The notes under the pieces: model-generated
The model's input: the letters and a program-made list of their open reading frames with translations, nothing else
Told to the model about the DNA's origin: nothing
The model's database searches: none
Translations under genes and position numbers: made by a program
Part shown: positions 31,161-37,569 of the stretch, one piece after another
Position numbering within the stretch: position 1 is the first letter of the stretch
Layout: every line of letters starts with the position of its first letter
Assembly (NCBI RefSeq): GCF_000002235.5
Contig: NW_022145604.1
Coordinates: 117,097 to 181,096, forward strand
DNA: 64,000 bases
Source of the DNA: Strongylocentrotus purpuratus
Lineage: Eukaryota; Echinodermata; Echinoidea; Camarodonta; Strongylocentrotidae
Reading direction: 5' to 3'

Positions 31161-33085
31161 GTAATGCACAAATGGCTTTTGTTATCAAGCTCTGTTCTCT
31201 TTTACCAAAATTACTTTGTTCCATAAAGTAAAAGTACATAATTATCATGCTTTGTGATACTTTGATGCCTTCCATCCGAATATTACCGACTGGAGCCCAA
31301 TCACTTTGAAAAGGACATTCTATCCCAGTTGGTGGTGTGCCAGATTTGTGTAAAGCTATGAAAAGTAAACGTTGATCCTCTGGGAAGATTCTTTTAACAG
31401 CGAGCTACGAATGCTAACGACCTTATCATTAATAAAAGGATATTACAATTATTGTCGATGGTGGGGTATATAAAAAATACACATTGGAAATGAAATTCAT
31501 GCAACAGAAACAAACGGAAAATTTTGAATTGTCAGAATCTTTTTTTAAAGTACGGTATATTTATAAAATGTAATTAAAGGGCAGGTTCCATTAAAATGAA
31601 AATAGGAAAATCGTATGAAAGGCACACTAGGCAAAACAAATATCATAATATAACCAGTTTACAACTCAGAATGGGCACCTTTGCTATCACAAGAGAGGCA
31701 CTTTTTATCACTCGATGGACGTTGTCGGTCTCCTCCCCGATTTAAATCCCCCACCCCAGTGAGTTTCTTTGTTAAGGTTCCTCGTAAATTTATTCTCTTT
31801 TGCAATAGTTTCCATTGTTTTTGTTATCTCTCTCTCTCTCCTTCTATCTTAGATAACCGTGATAAGACTGTGTGTCCGTATTACATCGTGTTCATCGAGT
31901 TGGACCAAGATCCAGACTCAGGTGACATAGATCAGGACCAGTACTGCCTGGTAAGCTTATTCAAAATCAAAGGTACCGCCCCCCCCCCCACCCTCAAAGA
32001 AGAAAACAAATTGACCTAAACAATAATTATACAATATAAACGGTGGCATGAATATCCAGAATTTAGCTTTTAAGAAAAATTAAGAAAATGTATGTCATCG
32101 AGTTCTCAGATAGACCTATCACGATCACTACTTTATCATTATCGTTTTTGTACCATGAAGATTCATTGACTTCTGACAAAGATTCATTTTTGATTTTTTT
32201 TAAATAAATATTTTGAAAAGGAATGTAAGAGTGTTAATCACTATCAGATATATATTTAAGCTAAGCAATGTGAGCAATTTGACCGATGTTCAACCAAAAT
32301 TTAAAGTTTAACCCTACGCGAGGACTAAAAAATGAAGCTGCGTTTGGGCGCATTCTCTTGTCTTTTGGTTATGCGACGTTGGGTTTTACTGGAAGAAGAG
32401 CCCCCCCCCCCCCCCGCCCCAAAAGGGGGGGGGGGTACTCAGATTTGGTTTGGACGGGGGTGTGCCGCTCAAGCCTTGAAACTCTTACCCATTATAAGGG
32501 GTCCTTTTTCTCGAAAAAAGACCCAAATTTTTAAAATTTCCGGGTGTTTGCATGGCAAACACTCGAAAAACATTGAAAAAAACGGACCCATCGGTATTTT
32601 TGATAAAAAGTGGGACCCATGTTTAGGGATGTTAAAGTGACCCATTGTGACCCATCACCCGGTGACCCATGTCGTAATATGCGAGGGGGGGGGGGGGAGG
32701 GAGCAAGCGCTTCTGTGTTATTTCTTAAATCCATCAATAATTACACACGATATTATTCTACTCGTTGTGTTTGCTTTTTTCTCGTATAATTGAACCATGT
32801 ATTAGTTTCACTTTTGCTCTCCTCTTGTAGATTGACAGTGAACTGCAGCGGTTGTCTTTCACCTACAAATCGTATCGTGAGAAAGGTTGCATAGCAACCC
32901 CCAGCGTTCACATTGTGAAACCCGGTACATTTAGCCTGTTACATGACTTCATCCTAACGAACACGACCACTACAGCCAACCAGTACAAAGTTCCAAGAAA
33001 ACTACGTACACCACAGATGCTCAGGCTTATGCTTGATAACTCCGCCGTGAGATCAAATACATTCGGGAGGATGGCCGAGCTATAA
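6104..33085 (+). CDS. GH3-family acyl-adenylate-type protein, nine coding exons, one frame break
   Basis: Exons: 6104-6237 (true end 6236), 7500-7756, 8060-8361, 19454-19923, 21133-21267, 30289-30453, 30733-30875, 31853-31950, 32831-33085. All introns are GT-AG. All junctions keep phase except exon 4/5, which is one base short. The product is about 652 residues. An N-terminal hydrophobic segment (exons 1-2) suggests a signal or membrane anchor. GH3 motifs follow in order: SGTTGKAK near residue 177 (ATP/AMP-binding motif I), ATEGMMGINLW in exon 5 (motif II) and YRFRYGDVIKI in exon 6 (motif III). Plant GH3 enzymes conjugate carboxylic acids to amino acids through acyl-adenylates. The substrate of animal homologues is not established, so only the fold and adenylation chemistry are inferred. 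The gene spans 27 kb because of transposons and minisatellites in introns 3 and 5. Confidence 0.88.
6237..7499 (+). other. GH3-family gene intron 1
   Basis: About 1.26 kb, GT-AG. Contains a one-ended hAT fragment (6772 onward). Otherwise AT-rich with no other feature seen. Confidence 0.75.
6772..6855 (+). mobile_element. Left end of a hAT-type element, right end missing
   Basis: Begins CAGGCACGTACGCAGGATTT, one base different from the left end at 5312. It continues with a G run, TTAACATT and GAAAATTCGCAA, like the interior of that element. No matching right terminus is seen downstream, so this is a truncated relative. Confidence 0.65.
7500..7756 (+). CDS. GH3-family gene exon 2
   Basis: Acceptor TTTATCTAG at 7499, donor AAA|GTAAGA at 7757. 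Starts with a second hydrophobic stretch (LGIICLLLSLVTV), a likely transmembrane helix. It then encodes the N-terminal GH3 helix: WRNPREAQEKLLQDIIQKN followed by GDTVYGRQHKL, matching the family pattern of repeated LL..I, N..T.YG. Confidence 0.85.
7757..8059 (+). other. GH3-family gene intron 2
   Basis: 303 bp, GTAAGA...CCATAG, AT-rich. Nothing else seen. Confidence 0.8.
8060..8361 (+). CDS. GH3-family gene exon 3 (nucleotide-binding motif I)
   Basis: Acceptor ATCCATAG, donor ACAAG|GTAAGA. Encodes about 100 residues with HPLTTYDHYRSYIDRM and then ALTSGTTGKAK, the serine/threonine/glycine loop that binds ATP phosphates in GH3 and related adenylating enzymes. Ends with WLYTAPKTR, typical of animal GH3 proteins. 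Ends in phase 2, continued by one base of exon 4. Confidence 0.92.
8538..9826 (+). repeat. 82-bp minisatellite carrying a copied splice acceptor and exon start (left part)
   Basis: About 16 units. Each has a pyrimidine tract, a TTTCACTCACAAG acceptor, and then ATTCACCGAAGGAGGTATC-like sequence equal to the first bases of exon 4. The unit then departs into GGGACTTGGGTTCTATTAAC. Units differ by a few bases (GAAGG/GAATG, ATCTT/ATCGT). The BEL/Pao element interrupts the array at 9832; it resumes at 18986 and ends at the real exon 4. Confidence 0.93.
9832..10397 (+). repeat. 5' LTR of the BEL/Pao element
   Basis: 566 bp, begins TG and ends CA. Contains a TATATAAAAT box-like motif near 9895, a plausible core promoter. 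Confidence 0.92.
10501..10860 (+). CDS. BEL/Pao Gag, N-terminal part before a frame break
   Basis: 119 codons from ATG 10501 to TAA 10858. Acidic and glutamine-rich (MDPYYAPSQL..., MQQQNQLMQML). The stop comes a few codons after the start of the conserved Gag core, and the core continues in the +1 frame from about 10856. One extra base in the T-rich stretch near 10850 explains this. BEL elements normally encode a single Gag-Pol protein, so this copy is interrupted, or the base is a sequencing error. Confidence 0.75.
   Translation: MDPYYAPSQLNGEDVRQESYLLQDEDPFMPQGQASSLESEDQHVAQSGNRPRVNRPNMAAPRESPESMNGTTDHISAAAGNMIDPMIICMQQQNQLMQMLVQCNMRASLPSPQVKPFLW
10994..15955 (+). CDS. BEL/Pao Gag-Pol polyprotein (rest of Gag, PR, RT, RNase H, integrase)
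   Basis: 1,653 codons without a stop; the same frame is open back to about 10856. Residue positions are counted from 10994. Gag core at the start; three cysteine-histidine knuckles at about 195-260 (CTFCND..., CFSCLKKARHIAKDC, CSKCNRLH). Aspartic protease DSGS near 362. RT with FDCSAEF near 657 and catalytic YVDD near 778. RNase H with FSDAS near 957 and TDSQT near 1032. Integrase zinc region (H..H..C..C, CISC near 1325) and DDE residues at GIDYFGP (about 1360), RSDNGT (about 1421) and GVWERQ (about 1472). A C-terminal domain common in this family follows (about 1555-1650). All catalytic residues appear intact. Confidence 0.95.
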   Translation: MYGPSEAGYLKAKELLRKKFGDKHKIMEAMMNKASQWPEIKSEDGEELHKYSTFITELHNMAIDLNMEMEVNHTQNVKMVIGRLPFKLRDKWRYKADDIVEERQRRITFGDVQAFIAKQTRIMTNPAYGDLKYTQSQSQGRTPGRLGKSAAPHKASLNTAMRQDTKTSGNGQEFAHTASNDTTMKVGIMEGGKEICTFCNDESHQIEECKVLSSQPYDDRITFCKKTGLCFSCLKKARHIAKDCRRKLKCSKCNRLHPTALHRDWKGNSNSNSQDSNNADRQHVRLQPQEAEASFTPSVVTQINNHENDDGNVDDGQQATARNIKCSYIDSRAESADVLPGIVPVLIRSQDTQVQLKTYALIDSGSNAVFCTDELARDLKVKGKKMNIHMSTMTDEKVVSSHIISNLEITDLHGQNSINLPEVYAREQIPVSEDDIPREGDLVKWPYLQDIQLPTSDEDVHVGLLIGSNIPRAMEPVEVINSEVPNGPFACKTALGWIVYGATKDQAKQHTIHSHRVKAKTNIDQQLESLFNQDFNERIINDKQEKSQEDLSFIKKVEKSIKQQDDGHFEIGLPMKREEVKLPNNRSQATQRAAHLKKRFERQPDFRQDYTEFVTKMQNKGYMERVPEHETKRDDGRVWYLPHHGVVHPQKKKLRVVFDCSAEFGVFCLNRELLQGPDLTNTLFGVLTRFRQDKVALMADIEGMFSQVRVPKDDRDLLRFLWWEKGDIEQPLTDHRMKVHVFGAVSSPSCANFALKRAAQEQADSFSNEVTSTIQKNFYVDDCLFSTPSVQQAVKLATDVTAACEGRGFHLTKWVCNEPEVMKTIPEKEKAKSVQDLSLDNKNQVTERALGIIWSTSEDTFGVKIDLKAKPLTRRGILSTVSSVFDPLGCVSPVVLPAKQLLQTLCRSQLGWDAEIPSELMRKWLQWRTELPKLMQFKMDRCLKPDGFAPQSVTLHHFSDASEKGYGVVSYLRWENEDEVQMKFVTSKARVAPLKEVSIPRMELTAANVAVRIDHMIKQELDIPIEETYFWTDSQTVLGYINNSTARYKTFVANRLAVIRDGSKPSQWRYVESSLNPADICSRGITVDKFLELEYWKDGPAFLRHPEKEWLATSEVPHCKLIDELEVKKSCLATEVTPEKEVPNHTHEVIHHYSDWIRMKRAVCWLRRFIRWITLKSEAKDVSEGDSLKGRITLQEMDAAEMVILKFVQKENFAQEIKCLESKDPSGVQRGRQKPGVKKTSPIYKLDPVLDEGLLRVGGRLQKSSLPDNAKHQVILPKKGHVSKLILENLHKMSGHMGRNYMLSSLHQKYWMPSAKAAIGRMISSCISCRRHRAKIMQQKMADLPADRVRPDEPPFTKVGIDYFGPLVVKRGRSEVKTYGVMFTCLAIRAIHIEKAESLSTDSCIAAIRRFIARRGTVKEMRSDNGTNLIGAQRELKREIENWNQAQISDAMLQRNIQWTFNPPGGSHHGGVWERQIRTVRQVLFNLVRQQRLDDEGLQTFLCEAEGIINGRPITKASNDPNDLEALTPNHLLLMKSQPALPPTITRETDIYVRRRWRQVQYMSDLFWRRWTKEYLPQLQQRQKWVEPHRNLQVDDLVLVVDQTIPRNFWLLGRVSRVLPDAEGLVRRAEVKTKLGVYLRPISKLCFILEGDA
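15956..18414 (+). other. Long 3' noncoding region of the BEL/Pao element
   Basis: About 2.46 kb of AT-rich sequence between the pol stop and the 3' LTR. No reading frame longer than about 75 codons and no envelope-like protein. It ends in a purine-rich tract, AAGGGGCCGGAAA, just before the LTR, a likely polypurine tract for plus-strand priming. Confidence 0.75.
18415..18980 (+). repeat. 3' LTR of the BEL/Pao element
   Basis: 566 bp, apparently identical to the 5' LTR. The following ATGGG (18981-18985) is the right target duplication. Confidence 0.92.
18986..19453 (+). repeat. 82-bp minisatellite with copied splice acceptor (right part, ends at real exon 4)
   Basis: About 5.7 further units of the array at 8538-9826. 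The last unit supplies the functional acceptor (pyrimidine tract then CACTCACAAG at 19453) for exon 4. Confidence 0.93.
19454..19923 (+). CDS. GH3-family gene exon 4
   Basis: 470 bp. Joined to exon 3 it reads TAPKTRFTEGGILMGPGS, as expected for animal GH3 proteins (R..E.GIP.GP..S). Continues with STPGEGFFISRPFEATYIHL, LLFGLRDRNLGGIMANF and a helical stretch to the donor AAAG|GTATGC. The first bases of the exon are the ones copied in the 82-bp array. Ends in phase 1. Confidence 0.92.
19924..21132 (+). other. GH3-family gene intron 4
   Basis: About 1.2 kb, GTATGC...TTCTTGCAG. AT-rich first part with no recognised element; the last part holds a 40-bp minisatellite (20674-21068). Confidence 0.8.
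20674..21068 (+). repeat. 40-bp minisatellite, about 10 units
   Basis: Consensus GGTACCGAGTCGCTGGGCAT followed by ACTTTAAACAAGACAGGTCA-type sequence, with scattered base changes. It ends about 65 bp before the exon 5 acceptor. Unlike the other arrays it does not copy exon sequence. Confidence 0.92.
21133..21267 (+). CDS. GH3-family gene exon 5, one base short
   Basis: Acceptor GATTTCTTGCAG, donor AATAT|GTAAGT. Encodes PMYAPGLGATEGMMGINLW and then LPGYTVFEFIPEEN, the GH3 motif II region. The frame from exon 4 (AAAG) does not fit: joining gives GGT GTC CGA, while the conserved residues need one more base, for example a third C at 21137-21138. All other junctions agree, so a single missing base is the simplest reading. 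A cryptic upstream acceptor at GAG|AAAGTG would also restore phase but has no pyrimidine tract. Confidence 0.85.
21737..22174 (+). mobile_element. 5'-truncated copy of the I-group LINE (3' end only)
   Basis: Matches the last ~95 bp of ORF2 and the 3' UTR of the full LINE at 28420-28848 with few mismatches. Preceded by an A-run, followed by an (AACC)n end. It has the same downstream flank (TTCCTACCCCCGCCGCTCCC) as the full copy. Confidence 0.9.
22738..23262 (+). pseudogene. LINE ORF1, N-terminal part, broken by a TTAA element
   Basis: Frame from ATG 22738 encodes a basic, serine-rich protein (WKTAVRKKSKKRPRVRSNS) then an RNA-recognition-like fold (KVVIVGLENK...LIVRCESENQ...GINVKVTRYD). Real sequence ends at GTT (23260-23262), where the palindromic element begins. 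Codons beyond that point in this frame are transposon sequence. Confidence 0.8.
23261..23864. mobile_element. Composite palindromic element with TTAA at each boundary (CCCGGACC-rich)
   Basis: TTAA occurs at 23261-23264, 23389-23392 and 23861-23864. The inner part (23393-23860, 468 bp) has inverted termini of about 140 bp, starting GCTACAGTCCCATATA, that match with about one difference. Each arm contains four 10-bp CCTGGATGGT units. The outer left piece (23265-23388) begins with a similar GCCCCAGTCCCATATA end but lacks its own partner. TTAA duplication is typical of piggyBac-type transposons. No transposase is present. Confidence 0.82.
23864..24781 (+). pseudogene. LINE ORF1, C-terminal part with three zinc knuckles
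   Basis: Continues ORF1 after the TTAA element, from IHKIDPQISNEEIEE to TAA at 24779-24781. It contains three CCHC knuckles in a row (CHKCQLFGHIRQTC, CVRCGGEHEFEDC, CLRCGENHSAAYQGC), typical of I-group ORF1. Its frame is offset by one base from the upstream part even after removing 600 bp of insert plus TTAA, so ORF1 has an additional one-base break. Confidence 0.85.
24805..28524 (+). CDS. LINE ORF2: APE endonuclease, reverse transcriptase, RNase H
   Basis: 1,239 codons, no internal stop. Endonuclease motifs QWNAQG (about residue 4), QETWF (41), GDFNSHNPLWG (131) and GSDHN (206). RT motifs YRPISLIS (513), FLDLEKAYDS (583), NGIPQGSSLSPLLF and catalytic YADD (671). RNase H motifs IYTDGSKLEDG (965), RAELVAI (999), SDALSAL and WIPSHCDIRGNEIVD (1066). 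A C-terminal knuckle CEVCQEDETIKHFIFYC follows. Position 24805 is TTG, not ATG: the frame is open from 24718, overlaps the ORF1 end in the -1 frame, and has no ATG before the endonuclease motif. Translation therefore needs frameshifting, reinitiation or a non-AUG start, or the start has been lost. Confidence 0.93.
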   Translation: MIVQWNAQGLTAHGANFLSSLIDNNLLGIHPDIMCIQETWFNDFNVLFIPNYVCVCKNRPDGRRGGLVMYLKNDITFQAMDTPRNAEYQKVDIFCKNGVISIFNYYNPCKKIELIDLNNMIRNVPGKYLILGDFNSHNPLWGSNKLDTNGRTVESFIENNDLVLLNDGSPTRLDPYYGTYSNLDLSLVSKELARNTEWKVLSNNFGSDHNLVCLNFKHVYNRPGGENMGQRWSFRKVNWEEYREEIEEALRKEGYENLGAELNIQGRYNVIVKVIKETSNKCIPRVQIAKRRKVNPWWNNACKKAVQERNRLKNRLRRYYDLNDVKKYLKKKAVAQKVIRRAQYDYWLEYCRRMNRFTDIGKVWEQVKRMRDSTMNKHIFHNLFVDGNILKESEEKANAMATYFKSVDESLSVTKNENENILYNNSSTNDDDCINDDFNMSEMGNVLKEMKNSSSGKDDIYLIMIKNLPNKALVYLLNLYNDIWKISLFPHQWYEVIQIPILKSGKDPTQVTSYRPISLISTFSKIMEKMIKNRLTWFLEKNRLLNPIQSGFRKYRNVKDHLVRLETDIHISLKSKKYTVAVFLDLEKAYDSLWKTGLLRKLSILGIGGKMLLFIKAFLLSRISNVRINNYMSRHYTLENGIPQGSSLSPLLFTLMLNDLKINVSDVKLSCYADDIAIWCSNKDLELARRKLQEALHELEIWCWTWKLNVSPTKSAVLVFTNKQKKDILLQIKGHNLPICEQYKFLGVRFDSNLTWSVHIDSIIDKCKKRINLLRCVSGTPWGSKYEILMMIYKGLILSILDYGSEMYDSACISLTKKLDSIQYRALKIITGTIHNVSLEALQVLTGELPLRYRRRLLNDNFRVYLLSSTLNHPTKEVLGDDYDLNNLEWKIGEGPFKLRSFRDEVVVEGQTNLLPKIPEWRLARPQVSFEHHGKVQKKEMPPFEIKSIVLDSIGNSWNGFLHIYTDGSKLEDGKTGAAFYVSHYNVVKFFRLSHVCIMRAELVAILMALEWINTFIESSSVVIFSDALSALQMIDSYFIRCAIVNEILSIINILQFKDVCVAFEWIPSHCDIRGNEIVDRAAKKGAMKRCIDIVIPNTRSELAASRLIHYNKLWQAEWDNAEHGRFLYALHSDVSKPIHRQGLSRREECLIQQLRVGNCSLNYYLFQINQHDTGLCEVCQEDETIKHFIFYCTKYDKDRRLLKERIKLNNPNLKQLLMSNPIFTRELLGYIYDTNRFR
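29034..30288 (+). other. Rest of GH3-family gene intron 5
   Basis: No gene or recognised element; contains C-rich stretches (29880-29935) and a (CAC/CAT)n tract (about 30059-30098). Ends with the acceptor TTATTTAAG at 30288. Confidence 0.7.
30289..30453 (+). CDS. GH3-family gene exon 6 (motif III)
   Basis: Joined to exon 5 it reads FIPEENMEDETPETLFLDE. Contains YEIVITQLFGCYRFRYGDVI, the tyrosine/arginine/GD block that contacts the adenylate in GH3 enzymes, then PVAEFMYR. Donor ATAG|GTATGA. Confidence 0.93.
30454..30732 (+). other. GH3-family gene intron 6
   Basis: 279 bp, GTATGA...TTCCTAG. No feature seen. Confidence 0.85.
30733..30875 (+). CDS. GH3-family gene exon 7
   Basis: Encodes SGQMLNVVSEKVDQRTVQEA and WPDVQIRDYAVAES, the start of the GH3 C-terminal domain (G..LN...EK). 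Donor TTAG|GTGAGG, phase 1. Confidence 0.92.
30876..31852 (+). other. GH3-family gene intron 7
   Basis: About 980 bp with C- and T-homopolymers (around 30975 and 31089-31160). Ends in a strong CTCTCTCTCTCCTTCTATCT pyrimidine tract plus TAG. Confidence 0.8.
31853..31950 (+). CDS. GH3-family gene exon 8
   Basis: 98 bp, encodes DNRDKTVCPYYIVFIELDQD and DIDQDQYCL, the Y.V.FIE strand of the C-terminal domain. Donor CTG|GTAAGC, phase 0. Confidence 0.9.
31951..32830 (+). other. GH3-family gene intron 8
   Basis: 880 bp. Contains a segment (about 32380-32700) bounded by C/G homopolymers with GGTACTCAGATTTGGTTTGG, GACCCAT repeats and a G run. It looks like a dispersed repeat element, but no terminal repeats could be fixed. 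Acceptor CTCTTGTAG at 32830. Confidence 0.65.
32831..33085 (+). CDS. GH3-family gene exon 9 (last coding exon)
   Basis: Encodes IDSELQRLSFTYKSYREKG, then the GH3 end block (VKPGTFSLLHDFIL, ANQYKVPRKLRTPQML). Stop TAA at 33083-33085. A candidate polyadenylation signal AATAAA lies near 33347. Confidence 0.93.
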   Translation: MDSELQRLSFTYKSYREKGCIATPSVHIVKPGTFSLLHDFILTNTTTTANQYKVPRKLRTPQMLRLMLDNSAVRSNTFGRMAEL

Positions 33086-34840
33086 AGATCGACTGAAAAG
33101 CACTTTATGTAGACCGCCTAGCGCTACCTTCACTTTAATAACACAAACATTAGTGTGTTTCAAATAATGCACCATACATTTTCTAGCAAAGGAAAGCAGG
33201 AGTATACTTGACACACTGTCTTACAACCTGTGTATTCTTTAAAGGTTTACAAGATTATTTTTATCCGAGGCAAATATTGTTCTTTACGCACATTATTTTC
33301 TTCATATTATTTCCATAATGAACGCGTTTTGTACGCCTAGAAGTTTTAATAAATAAATAAATTAATTAATTAATGTATTATAATTGAATATGTTACTCAA
33401 ATTGATTTTTCATAAATATTTGCTATCTATATTAACTTTGCTCGTAATGAATTAATACTCTTATTTACATGTCTTTAGTTTAAGGTTTTTATATTTCGTT
33501 TTTGTAACTATTTAATTATACTTGTACATGCTTATTTTTTACTTTGTAAAGCGCATAGAAAAACTTATGTTTATTATGCGCTCAATAAATCTATCTTTTG
33601 TATTATTATTAATAAAGCGGAACGTCCAATGAGACCGACTGAACACGAAGCCAATGTTTGTCTGATGAACGATCAGACGGTTGTCAAAAAGACTTTCGTA
33701 TGGGATGTCCCAAGAACCTCATGCCGGTCGGGTTTGTTGAAGCCTATTGTATATAGTATTTATTTATTTGGTGACATCATTTAGCTTTGTACATATATTT
33801 TGCTATATTTTCAGCAGGTATTCTGCACATTCCCTTTTTCTATGACGCGGAGGTCATACGAAACAGCTTTTTATGGTTTGAAAAGATAGATTGTTTTAGT
33901 TTTAGTGGTGATTATTTTACCTGACTTCTAAGAAAGCATAAATGCTTGTTAGTAAGCAACCATATACATGATGCCATCATTTATTTAGCTCAAAAAGCGA
34001 TATCAGAAAGAAGTTTTTAAACATGCCAAATTGAAGACAGTCTAGTATTAAACAGAGTTAACATTTATTTGCAAGATCTGAATTGCAAGATCAAGGCAAT
34101 TTTCCACCAGGATATTTCGTGTAAAATTTACCTTTATTTTCCACCTCAATTAACCAATTTACCCATGCAACTTTTAAACCAGTTAAAACAGAAAGATGTA
34201 ACATTTTAACCCTCCTAGAATGTAATCCCTTTGGATTGTGTGACGGCTGATCTTATCTGATTTTAAATTGATTTCATTTACCCCCCCCCCCCCCCACTCA
34301 GTGTTATTTAGGGTACGCGTATGCATGTTCCCTCCTTTTGAAAACACCCCCTAAGTCAGGTGTTTAAAGTCAATACGGACCGATTTTGTGTGTTTTACGA
34401 GCCGGACTTTAATTGTTGCGTGAAAATTACCCCTTTACCGGACATTTTGGGAATATGAATGCGGTCCCTCCGTTCCCGGAGAGGGGGGGGGGGGGGGGCA
34501 TTTACCAACAGCAATACAGTAATACATTTCATACAATGTGTTTACATATACATGAATAAAACTAGTGATTGGTAAAAGGGGCCAGATAATAGCACATTTG
34601 CTAGTCGAGCCTAACCCATTAACGGCTAAACAAAATATTTTGGCACAAATCAATTTAGAAAACGTAACAAAACAAAAATAATGGGGTTAATTTACTATTA
34701 CACTCAATACTTTAAAAAATACGAATACTCTACAATGTCTTATAATATACAAACTGATAATGTAAAATATTACTTTTATACATTATGCAGACTATATATT
34801 TAACTTGGTATTTAATTCATGATTTGTCCGTTTTAAATAT
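33086..34840 (+). other. 3' flank of the GH3-family gene
   Basis: Presumed 3' UTR to about 33370, then AT-rich DNA with no gene. At 33540-33620 lies a LINE-tail-like sequence (TTTGTAAAGCGCATAGA, GCGCTCAATAAATCTATC, then TATTATTATTAATAAA), resembling L2/CR1 3' ends. C and G runs occur near 34282-34297 and 34484-34498. Confidence 0.55.
33540..33620 (+). mobile_element. Possible L2/CR1-type 3' tail remnant
   Basis: Shares the AAGCGC...GCGC..ATAAATCTAT layout and the ATT microsatellite end with the L2-type element ending at 36623 on the other strand. No coding part is attached. Confidence 0.4.
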
Positions 34841-35134
34841 TTGAATGTATTTGAATTGAATGAGTATAGTTTTCTTATATTTATGTTTGTATGTCATAAA
34901 TGTCTTATTCCTCCTAGTCTATCAAACAAATTTATTTTGAATTCTGAAATACATTCATATATAACTAGACAATCATCTCATTTTCATATAAAACTCATCA
35001 AAACTTCTGTCTCCAAAAATTCAATTTTCTTTAAAGGTCCAATTTTATGGAATGAGTTACCTCCTAATGTTAAAGCAAGCCCAACTCTGAATACAATTAA
35101 AAAGAGATACAAACAATTACGTTTTTGTGAATAG
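34841..35134 (+). pseudogene. C-terminal tail of a LINE ORF2, 5' truncated
   Basis: 98 codons ending ILWNELPPNVKASPTLNTIK, KRYKQLRFCE, the LWN.LP..I....SL..FK pattern that closes CR1/L2/RTE-type ORF2 proteins. Everything upstream is lost. The noncoding tail continues to about 35430 with GAATGAAATAAAATG-type repeats. Confidence 0.7.
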
Positions 35135-36592
35135 TATTTTATTAGTTTTTATATATATGCAATCAGGTGTTAGATGTTAGGTGTTAGTTGTTAGGTGTAA
35201 GGTGTTAAGTGTTATGGGTTAAAATTCTTTATTATGTCGCAAGGGACCAGCACAACACAAGACTTAATTGTTCTTTCTTGCTGGTTCCTCATTCGTATAT
35301 AATATTTGTATTTTATGTTTATCTTTCGTTATGTTATTCGTATGTTTTTTATTCATCTGTAAATATCAATGTTATAATCATGTATGTTTTTATATGACGA
35401 ATGAAATAAAATGAAAAGAAATGGAATGAAATACAACAAATGACTAGTAATAGAATTCCGGAACCAATTTCTAGACCTTGTTAATCTGACATTAATAGAT
35501 AATCTATTTCAAAATTCACTGCCCGCAAAAGACAATGAATGAATGACGTAATTGTCCCCCTTCCTTTTGTTTTTTGGAATAGCTATGCTTAATAATGTCA
35601 CAGTACTCTTTTGAATTATGATGCAAATTGTCATTGACTAGACCAAACATGAAAGTATATATTGATAAATCATGTTAATTATACACAATTAGGATTGGCA
35701 ATCTGTTAGATAATGGAGCTGGCTTTCGAAAGCTTGAATAGTGATTTTTTTTTTCACAAAGAAATATTGGTAATATTTCACTTTTTATTTGAACACACAA
35801 GGGGGGAATCGAACATGATAAAATATAAAAGCCTTATTGTGTCAAGAAATGTGTTTATATTGTATAGTAGCAGTTTTGATTTGTGAAAAATAGTTTAAAA
35901 TTAAATCCTAAAATCTGCAATTTGACACTTGTCTTTTCCGATTACTTCAGGCTCACGAAAATAAAAAGTGATTTTGTTCATGTAGTTCTTTATTATGATA
36001 TTAGTGCCCACAAATGCCCAGTCGAGTAATTTTGATTAATATTTCAGGAAATTTTGCTTCATTTTCTTTCGCTTTCCTCCTGTGAGCTGTGTAAGTAAGC
36101 ACTGTGTATACTGCTCGTATTATCAGACGAGAGGTAGCGAAAAGTAATTATCCTTACAAAAGCATATTTCCCTTTGAAATGTGGCCCGTTAATTTGCAGC
36201 TCGGCAGGAATCTTTTGTCTACGTATCTGCACGGAAGATCCAGTTAAGCACATGCCTGACATATTTTCTCATGGCGGCATCGAAGATGATGGAATGAGGT
36301 AGATATGACTCCAGCTCTTTATTAGATTGGGGGATTGGGCTATGTACTGCTATCAAAATGTGCTAGTGTTCTTTTTCTTCATGATCGTCAACAAGCAAAT
36401 AGAGCTTCGTTTTTTTGTCTTCCTGTTTTTTTGATTTTTTTTTAGCCATAACTATCATACTGAATACAAAGTCAGTGTAAGGTTATAGGCGTAAGGCCTG
36501 CTAGTAGGACTGCCCTCTCCCTTTCCGTGTGTACTACAATGTATAATAAAAGTACAATTTTAACAAGCTGGTGAAATATACATCCTTCCCTA
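35135..36592. other. Intergenic DNA with LINE tail at the left
   Basis: AT-rich, no gene recognised. 35160-35220 has TTAGGTGT-like short repeats belonging to the preceding LINE tail. Confidence 0.55.
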
Positions 36593-36711
36593 AATACTAC
36601 TACTACTAATAATAATAATAATAGATTTATATAGCGCAGCTTTTATACAAAATATATTCAGCTGCGCTGGTTAAGAGCTCCTTTTTACTAAATTCTACAA
36701 AATAAGATCAC

Positions 36712-37569
36712 TCAGTTGAACAAATAAGTTTTTAAATTGGATTTAAAAACATTGAGAGATGGAGTGCTTCTTATTTCTATTGGCAAGCTATTCCATAATT
36801 TGGGGGCGGCAATAGCAAAAGCACGGTCCCCAAGAGTTACTTTAGTTTTGCCATGGGGAATCTGAAACAGTAATTTATCTGTGGAACTGCGCAGGCTACG
36901 ACTGTGTGATTGGACTTTGAGTTGAAGTAATTCTTTGATGTAATTAGGGGCTTGACCGCTCAATGATTTATAGACGATTAACAATATTTTGAATGAGATT
37001 CTTTGACGGACTGGCAACCAGTGGAGTTCTCTCAGAAGAGGTGCGGTTGAAGTGAATTTCGACCGACGATAGACAAGTCTTGCACATGCATTTTGTACTC
37101 TTTGTAACTTAGCTATCAGAGAATCAGGCATTCCAAACAGCAACCCGTTACAATAATCAAGCTTACTTGTGATAAGAGCGTGTACAACCAATTTCATACT
37201 TTCTTGATCAAAATATTTGCGGATACGTCTGAGATTGTACAGAAGATAGTATGTTGATTTGCATATATTTTTAACATGTGTTTCCATGGTTAAATTAGTA
37301 TCAAAGTATACTCCTAAATTCCTTGCTGTAACAGAGGGTATCACATTGGAGGATCCAACTCTTACACCGTCAATGCTTATTTTTGAGATCTGATGTGGAG
37401 TTCCTATAACCAAAAATTCACTCTTACTATCGTTTAGCTTAAGATTATTGTTAAGCATCCATGATGCATCTATGAATAAAATTAACACATTTTTCAAACA
37501 TTGAAACACTTGCATCTTGAGTACTAGTGAATGGTCTAAAGGATAAAAATAATTGTGTGTCGTCTGCAT
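36712..37569 (-). pseudogene. L2/CR1-type LINE RT, C-terminal part
   Basis: Continues the RT after a one-base frame break near 37470: ASWMLNNNLKLNDSKSEFLV, RNLGVYFDTNLTMETHV, the reverse-transcriptase thumb, and a C-terminus (LHWLPVRQRISFKILLIVYK ... LWNSLPIEIRSTPSLNVFK) typical of this clade. Ends at TGA/TAA near 36712. The first ~35 codons of the open frame (MQTTHNYFYPL...) are not the natural protein. Confidence 0.85.

Noticed and set aside
36059..36262. 67-codon minus frame between LINE fragments
   Set aside because: No domain, no splice context and no codon pattern beyond chance.
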